Source of the DNA: Acidimicrobiia bacterium
GTDB taxonomy: Bacteria; Actinomycetota; Acidimicrobiia; Acidimicrobiales; Aldehydirespiratoraceae
Length of the DNA: 6,129 nt
Assembly (NCBI GenBank): GCA_022824605.1
Contig: JAJDZO010000285.1
Coordinates: 1-6,129, forward strand
Reading direction: 5' to 3'
The first letter of the stretch is position 1; each line of letters begins with the position of its first letter. Shown here in pieces: positions 5,999 through 6,129 of this stretch. The position numbers were made by a program, and so were the translations under genes. Below the pieces are notes generated by a model. It searched no databases, was not told the origin of the DNA, and saw only the letters and a list, made by a program, of their open reading frames with translations.

Positions 5999-6129
5999 TG
6001 ATTCACCCTGGGTTTTGCGCAGGCTCCAGAGATTGGAGCGAGCATGGGGTCCATGGATGCGGAACCTCGTCCGGCGGCGACGTCGAGGCGGTATTCGAAA
6101 GAGCAGAAGGATCATGCTGTGCGGATGGT
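5999..6129 (+). mobile_element. Left end of an IS3-family insertion sequence, cut by the window edge
   Basis: The segment begins TGATTCACCCTGGG, a TG-starting terminus of the kind found at IS3-family inverted repeats, 45 bases before a transposase OrfA start. A small hairpin, CTCCA...TGGAG (6024-6038), lies just before the ribosome binding site. The right end, the second inverted repeat and the target duplication are outside the window, so the exact boundary at 5999 is tentative. Confidence 0.55.
6044..6129 (+). CDS. IS3-family transposase OrfA, 5' part only
   Basis: Begins at ATG 6044 with GGAG five bases upstream; a second ATG at 6053 is an alternative. The 28 visible codons end with RRYSKEQKDHAVRM, the conserved N-terminal start of the OrfA helix-turn-helix (consensus like 'RYSxExKxxAVRMV'). 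OrfA binds the element's ends and is normally fused with the OrfB DDE catalytic domain by programmed frameshifting; neither can be checked because the window ends here. Whether the copy is intact is unknown. Confidence 0.78.
   Translation, partial: MGSMDAEPRPAATSRRYSKEQKDHAVRM

Noticed and set aside
1..6129. CRISPR array
   Set aside because: No regularly spaced repeats of about 24-40 bases were found; the only clustered repeats are the short GCGTTC units and the in-gene duplication at 2323-2476.

Overview
The window is high-GC DNA (about 75% GC in an integrase stretch I counted by hand) with TTG/GTG starts and families common in Actinomycetota. I infer an actinobacterium or a close high-GC relative such as an acidimicrobial lineage; there is no ribosomal or housekeeping marker to settle it. 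It reads as a decaying genomic island: a dead integrase, an excisionase-like gene, gene fragments, a toxin-antitoxin-like pair, a possible abortive-infection gene and insertion-sequence debris.

Left end (1-315): no convincing gene, but positions 222-264 resemble the 3' end of a tRNA just before an integrase, a classic attachment-site arrangement. Positions 316-1464 (+) encode a tyrosine recombinase of the P4-like/DUF4102 type that is inactivated twice: an in-frame TGA at codon 279, and Ser in place of the nucleophilic Tyr at codon 361. Convergent to it, 1555-1770 (-) is a small AlpA/excisionase-type helix-turn-helix protein.

Middle (2005-3713, all minus strand): an XRE-type regulator (2976-3713) overlaps by a few bases the start of a nucleotidyltransferase (2281-2979) with a GG...DxD active-site pattern. 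This is the layout of nucleotidyltransferase toxin-antitoxin pairs (AbiE/MenAT-like). Directly after the nucleotidyltransferase stop, and in the same frame, lies a startless 91-codon fragment of a Schlafen-type AlbA_2 domain.

Right part: 3714-4348 is mainly non-coding, with one weak ORF and a cluster of GCGTTC repeats spaced about one helical turn apart. Positions 4349-5647 (-) encode a 432-residue protein with a motif pattern resembling AbiGi abortive-infection proteins; its GC content is visibly lower than the integrase (about 53-57% in lines counted). An IS481-type transposase fragment (5672-5875, +) sits just upstream of its start, and the window closes on the left end and first 28 codons of an IS3-family element (from about 5999).

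How the genes may work together: the integrase and excisionase are relics of the mobile element that brought the region in. The regulator/nucleotidyltransferase pair and the AbiGi-like gene are probably cargo for phage defence or element maintenance. In the lactococcal AbiG system an AbiGi protein is paired with a nucleotidyltransferase, so an AbiGi-like gene on the same strand as a nucleotidyltransferase pair is the most suggestive arrangement here, although about 630 bases separate them.
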